From Leptotrichia hongkongensis (GTDB lineage: Bacteria; Fusobacteriota; Fusobacteriia; Fusobacteriales; Leptotrichiaceae), in the NCBI RefSeq assembly GCF_007990635.1, contig NZ_AP019846.1, forward strand, positions 1,302,001 to 1,366,000: a stretch of 64,000 bases of DNA. The letters run 5' to 3'. Below the pieces are notes generated by a model, which searched no databases, had not been told where the DNA came from, and saw nothing but the letters and a program-made list of their open reading frames with translations. Below, in pieces: positions 61,881-64,000 of the stretch; position 1 is the first letter of the stretch, and each line of letters opens with the position of its first letter. The position numbers were made by a program, and so were the translations under genes.

Positions 61881-63143
61881 TTAGCTGTCCATTTCAATGA
61901 ATCTTTTATGAAGTGCATTTACTGCTTTTTCCACATCATTTTCATGAATAATGCAAGAAACATTAATCTCTGAGCAAGAAATCATATCTATATTTATATT
62001 ATTTTCAGCAAGTGTATCAAATATTTCGGCAGTAGTTTCATAGTGACTTTTTAATCCGATTCCAACAACAGAGACTTTTGCAATTTTTTCTTCATATGAA
62101 ACACCTTCAGCCCCAATATTCTCTTTTATCTGTTCCGAAATAGCCACAGCTTCCTTTAAATCATCACTTTTTACAGTAAATGATATATTATTTAATTCTT
62201 TGTTTACACTTGAACTTTGCAAAATTATGTCTGTATTAATTTTTTCCTTAGCAAGTCTAGAAAATACTTTTGCTGCAATTCCTGGCTTATCAGGTACTCC
62301 AAAAAGTGTTATTTTTCCTTCATTTTTAGAAGAGGTAATACCAGCGATTTTTACTTTTTCCATAGCTTCTCCTTTTATGTCAATATTTTGATTTCCTATT
62401 TCATCAAATCCTTCTTCCCTTTGCACAATCGTTCCTTCAGAATCGTCAAATGATGAACGTAAATGTATTTTTATACCATATTTTGCTGCAATTTCAACTG
62501 ATCTTGGATGCAGGACTTTTGCTCCTGAGGCAGCCAGTTCCAGCATTTCCTGATAAGAAATTGTTTCTAATTTTTTTGCATTTTTTACAATTCTTGGATC
62601 TGCTGTATAAACTCCGTCAACATCAGTGTAAATCTCTACTTCATCAGCATTAAGAGCTGCTCCTAATGCAACAGCGGTTGTATCGGAACCACCACGTCCA
62701 AGCGTAGTAATTTCATTATTTTCAGTAATTCCTTGAAATCCAGCAAATACCACTACATTTCCATCATTTAGTTTTTCCTGTATAATTTGTGTATCAATGT
62801 CAATAATTTTAGCTTTTGTATGCACAGATGTCGTTTTAAAATTAACTTGAAAAGCATTTAACGAAACAGCCTTTTCCCCCATATCAGCTACAGCAATCGC
62901 AAGTGATGCAATCGAAATCTGCTCTCCTGAAGTCAAAAGCATATCAAATTCACGTTTATTCGGCGAATCTGACAACTCATAAGCTCTTTTTATCAGCTCG
63001 TCAGTCCTCCCAGCCGGTGCAGAAACAACAACGATTACATCGTGTCCAGCCTTTTTATACTTTACAACTCTTTTAGCCACTTCCTTTACCCTCTCGGCAT
63101 TTGCAACGGAAGTTCCGCCATATTTCTGTATAATTAAAGCCAT
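61881..63143 (-). CDS. lysC: Aspartate kinase
   Basis: First enzyme of the aspartate family. The 420 residues begin MALIIQKYGGTSVANAERV, with the kinase core GRGGSDTTAVALGAALNADEVEIYTDVDGVYTADPRI seen in shorter parts, and HPRSVEIAAKY. Two C-terminal ACT domains (about 265-420) are the expected feedback-binding site, likely for lysine or threonine. TAGGAGGTAAT precedes the ATG. Its own promoter is 40 bp upstream, with no room for a lysine riboswitch. Confidence 0.97.
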   Translation of the reverse strand: MALIIQKYGGTSVANAERVKEVAKRVVKYKKAGHDVIVVVSAPAGRTDELIKRAYELSDSPNKREFDMLLTSGEQISIASLAIAVADMGEKAVSLNAFQVNFKTTSVHTKAKIIDIDTQIIQEKLNDGNVVVFAGFQGITENNEITTLGRGGSDTTAVALGAALNADEVEIYTDVDGVYTADPRIVKNAKKLETISYQEMLELAASGAKVLHPRSVEIAAKYGIKIHLRSSFDDSEGTIVQREEGFDEIGNQNIDIKGEAMEKVKIAGITSSKNEGKITLFGVPDKPGIAAKVFSRLAKEKINTDIILQSSSVNKELNNISFTVKSDDLKEAVAISEQIKENIGAEGVSYEEKIAKVSVVGIGLKSHYETTAEIFDTLAENNINIDMISCSEINVSCIIHENDVEKAVNALHKRFIEMDS

Positions 63144-63181
63144 ATTACCTCCTATTTTTTCATAAAATTTAACTACTCTAT

Positions 63182-63210
63182 AATATACTATTTTTTTTCA
63201 TAAATTTCAA
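63182..63210 (-). promoter_or_regulatory. lysC-hom promoter
   Basis: On the minus strand TTGAAA (complement of 63205-63210) and TATATT (complement of 63182-63187) are 17 bp apart, about 39 bp before the lysC start. Confidence 0.65.
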
Positions 63211-63260
63211 TATTTTCATAAGCAAAGAATAACATATTCTAAATAAAAAAGCAAGGTAAA

Positions 63261-63284
63261 TTCCAATATTTGTAAATATTGGAA
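63261..63284. repeat. 24-bp near-perfect palindrome between lysC and the small-RNA promoter
   Basis: TTCCAATATTT at 63261-63271 and AAATATTGGAA at 63274-63284 are perfect inverted arms around GT. No T run follows on either strand, so it is not a terminator. It lies 51 bp behind the lysC promoter and 54 bp before the small-RNA promoter, where a shared regulator could act. Confidence 0.6.
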
Positions 63285-63338
63285 GTATAAATTTTAAATA
63301 TTTACAACAAAAAATTAATTTTGAATTTTTTTAGAATA

Positions 63339-63367
63339 TTGACAAATATACATATATGTGATATAAA
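63339..63367 (+). promoter_or_regulatory. Strong orphan promoter
   Basis: A perfect TTGACA at 63339-63344 and TATAAA at 63362-63367 with 17-bp spacing and an extended TGA before the -10. No protein gene follows within the hairpin-terminator unit it drives. Confidence 0.8.
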
Positions 63368-63372
63368 TAACT

Positions 63373-63446
63373 GTCTAATAGAGACGCCCCATCTCTACAT
63401 TTAGACTTCTTTCATACAAAAAAACGAGCACACGGCTCGTTTTTAT
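63373..63446 (+). ncRNA. Candidate small RNA, about 73 nt
   Basis: Starting 5-7 bp after the strong promoter, GTCTAA (63373-63378) plus TAGAGA (63379-63384) pair with TCTCTA (63392-63397) and TTAGAC (63401-63406), with a CAT bulge, leaving the C-rich loop CGCCCCA. A 14-nt linker leads to the terminator hairpin at 63421-63443. There is no reading frame with a ribosome site. The shape (stem with C-rich loop plus terminator) resembles Firmicutes regulatory RNAs that pair with G-rich ribosome sites. I do not recognise it as a known family. Confidence 0.65.
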
Positions 63447-63447
63447 T
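63421..63447 (+). terminator. Terminator of the candidate small RNA
   Basis: AAAACGAGC at 63421-63429 and GCTCGTTTT at 63435-63443 form a perfect 9-bp stem with the loop ACACG, then TTATTTT. T runs exist on both strands. Confidence 0.85.
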
Positions 63448-63526
63448 TTATAAATTAGCATTTAAACAAAAAATTAATAAAATTTAAAAAATTTATCATA
63501 AATATTTAGGAGAATGGAATTATAAG

Positions 63527-64000
63527 ATGAAAAGAGAAATAGCCATAATTGGTGGTGGTGCGTCAGGTTTTCTGACAGCGATTACTGCAAAGAAAAACGG
63601 AAGGGATGTTGTCATTCTGGAAAGAAAGGACAGAGTTCTGAAAAAAGTACTTACAACTGGAAATGGACGATGCAACTTGACAAATGTAAATGCTTCCAAT
63701 AGAAATTATTTTGGAATTGAGAAAATGAAGCAGCCTATTGAGAAAATTTTGGAGAGTTTTACTTCAGAAGATGCAATGAGATTTTTTGAAGATGAAGTTG
63801 GGATTATTTGTAATGAAGAAAACCGTGGTAAAGTTTATCCTCTTAGCGGACAAGCTGCATCAATTGTAGATGGACTTAGATTTTATGCACAAAGTCTTGG
63901 AATAGATATAATTACAGACTTTTATGTTACAAAAATTGAGAAGGAAATGTTTGATTTTAAGATAATTTCTGAAGATAAAAAACAAATAATTACCAAAAAG
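63527..64000 (+). CDS. HI0933/YhiN-family FAD-dependent oxidoreductase, N-terminal part
   Basis: The first 158 residues are in the window; the 3' end is outside. MKREIAIIGGGASGFLTAITA is the FAD-binding Rossmann start, followed by ILERKDRVLKKVLTTGNGRCNLTN, the hallmark of the HI0933-like flavoproteins, and GKVYPLSGQAASIVDGL. The function of this family is not settled. AGGAG lies 14 bp before the ATG, longer than usual. Confidence 0.9.
   Translation, partial: MKREIAIIGGGASGFLTAITAKKNGRDVVILERKDRVLKKVLTTGNGRCNLTNVNASNRNYFGIEKMKQPIEKILESFTSEDAMRFFEDEVGIICNEENRGKVYPLSGQAASIVDGLRFYAQSLGIDIITDFYVTKIEKEMFDFKIISEDKKQIITKK

Noticed and set aside
63144-63210. Lysine riboswitch or T-box before lysC
   Set aside because: The promoter is only about 39 bp from the start codon, so no aptamer fits.
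1-64000. CRISPR array
   Set aside because: No regularly spaced direct repeat of 25-40 bp was found on reading the window.

Overview
The window looks like a chromosomal stretch from a fusobacterium of the Leptotrichia kind. This is inferred from very AT-rich DNA, the mix of Firmicutes-like genes (pfkA-pyk, MurP/MupG-type amino-sugar use, an S-box metK) with diderm features (LolA-like protein, LolD plus LolC/E-type permease, many lipoproteins), and the protein sequences themselves. I saw no rRNA, tRNA, CRISPR array, integrase or transposase. The content is mostly housekeeping, with several lineage-specific patches.

Layout. 1-2155: end of an acyl-AMP ligase, a small unknown gene and a UbiA-type prenyltransferase. 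2426-9480: a plus-strand operon for peptidoglycan-derived amino sugars (murQ, GH4 glycosidase, lactose/cellobiose-type PTS IIA-IIB-IIC, mupG, murP); the IIC gene is broken by one frameshift. 9649-12948: recR and the pfkA-pyk pair. 13196-16788: unknown proteins, a Nudix hydrolase, a frameshifted lipoprotein gene and a PHP phosphatase, then an ABC-F gene on the other strand. 18694-19392: gene-free, with a pair of inverted, structured intergenic elements. 19393-29138: a long minus-strand run of envelope and genome-maintenance genes (mreC, LolA-like, recO with two frameshifts, ptsN-like, nrdR, ftsB-like, PH-like membrane protein, DegP-like protease, LolC/E, LolD, dinB, cdd, SH3 protein). 30052-35927: NlpC/P60 protein, WYL regulator, a secreted protein, then a five-gene cluster of small-molecule-binding or drug-resistance-like proteins (VOC, three GyrI-like, ClbS/DfsB-like) behind a palindromic operator, and a DJ-1 protein.

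35968-46593: metK under a SAM-I riboswitch with its own terminator, three lipoproteins (TPR/Sel1, phospholipase D-like, exonuclease/phosphatase-like), a MATE exporter, a locus of three related PH-like membrane proteins in which at least one is broken by several homopolymer indels, and efp. 46686-50183: a SIMPL protein and three adjacent genes built from two interchangeable modules. 50283-55186: a pyrimidine cluster (pyrB with a fused zinc domain, pyrF, pyrC, pyrE) with two small unknown genes inserted. 55322-60571: a Zn/Cd/Pb-type P-ATPase behind an ArsR/SmtB-type operator, a dxs-like gene and a Fic protein. 60633-63143: hom and lysC. 63261-63447: a 24-bp palindrome and an orphan promoter-hairpin-terminator unit that looks like an undescribed ~73-nt small RNA. 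63527-64000: start of an HI0933/YhiN-like flavoprotein.

Seven to nine apparent frameshifts occur, nearly all in A or T runs. They cluster in recO and the PH-like locus. Either the consensus under-calls homopolymers or these loci are decaying; raw reads would decide.
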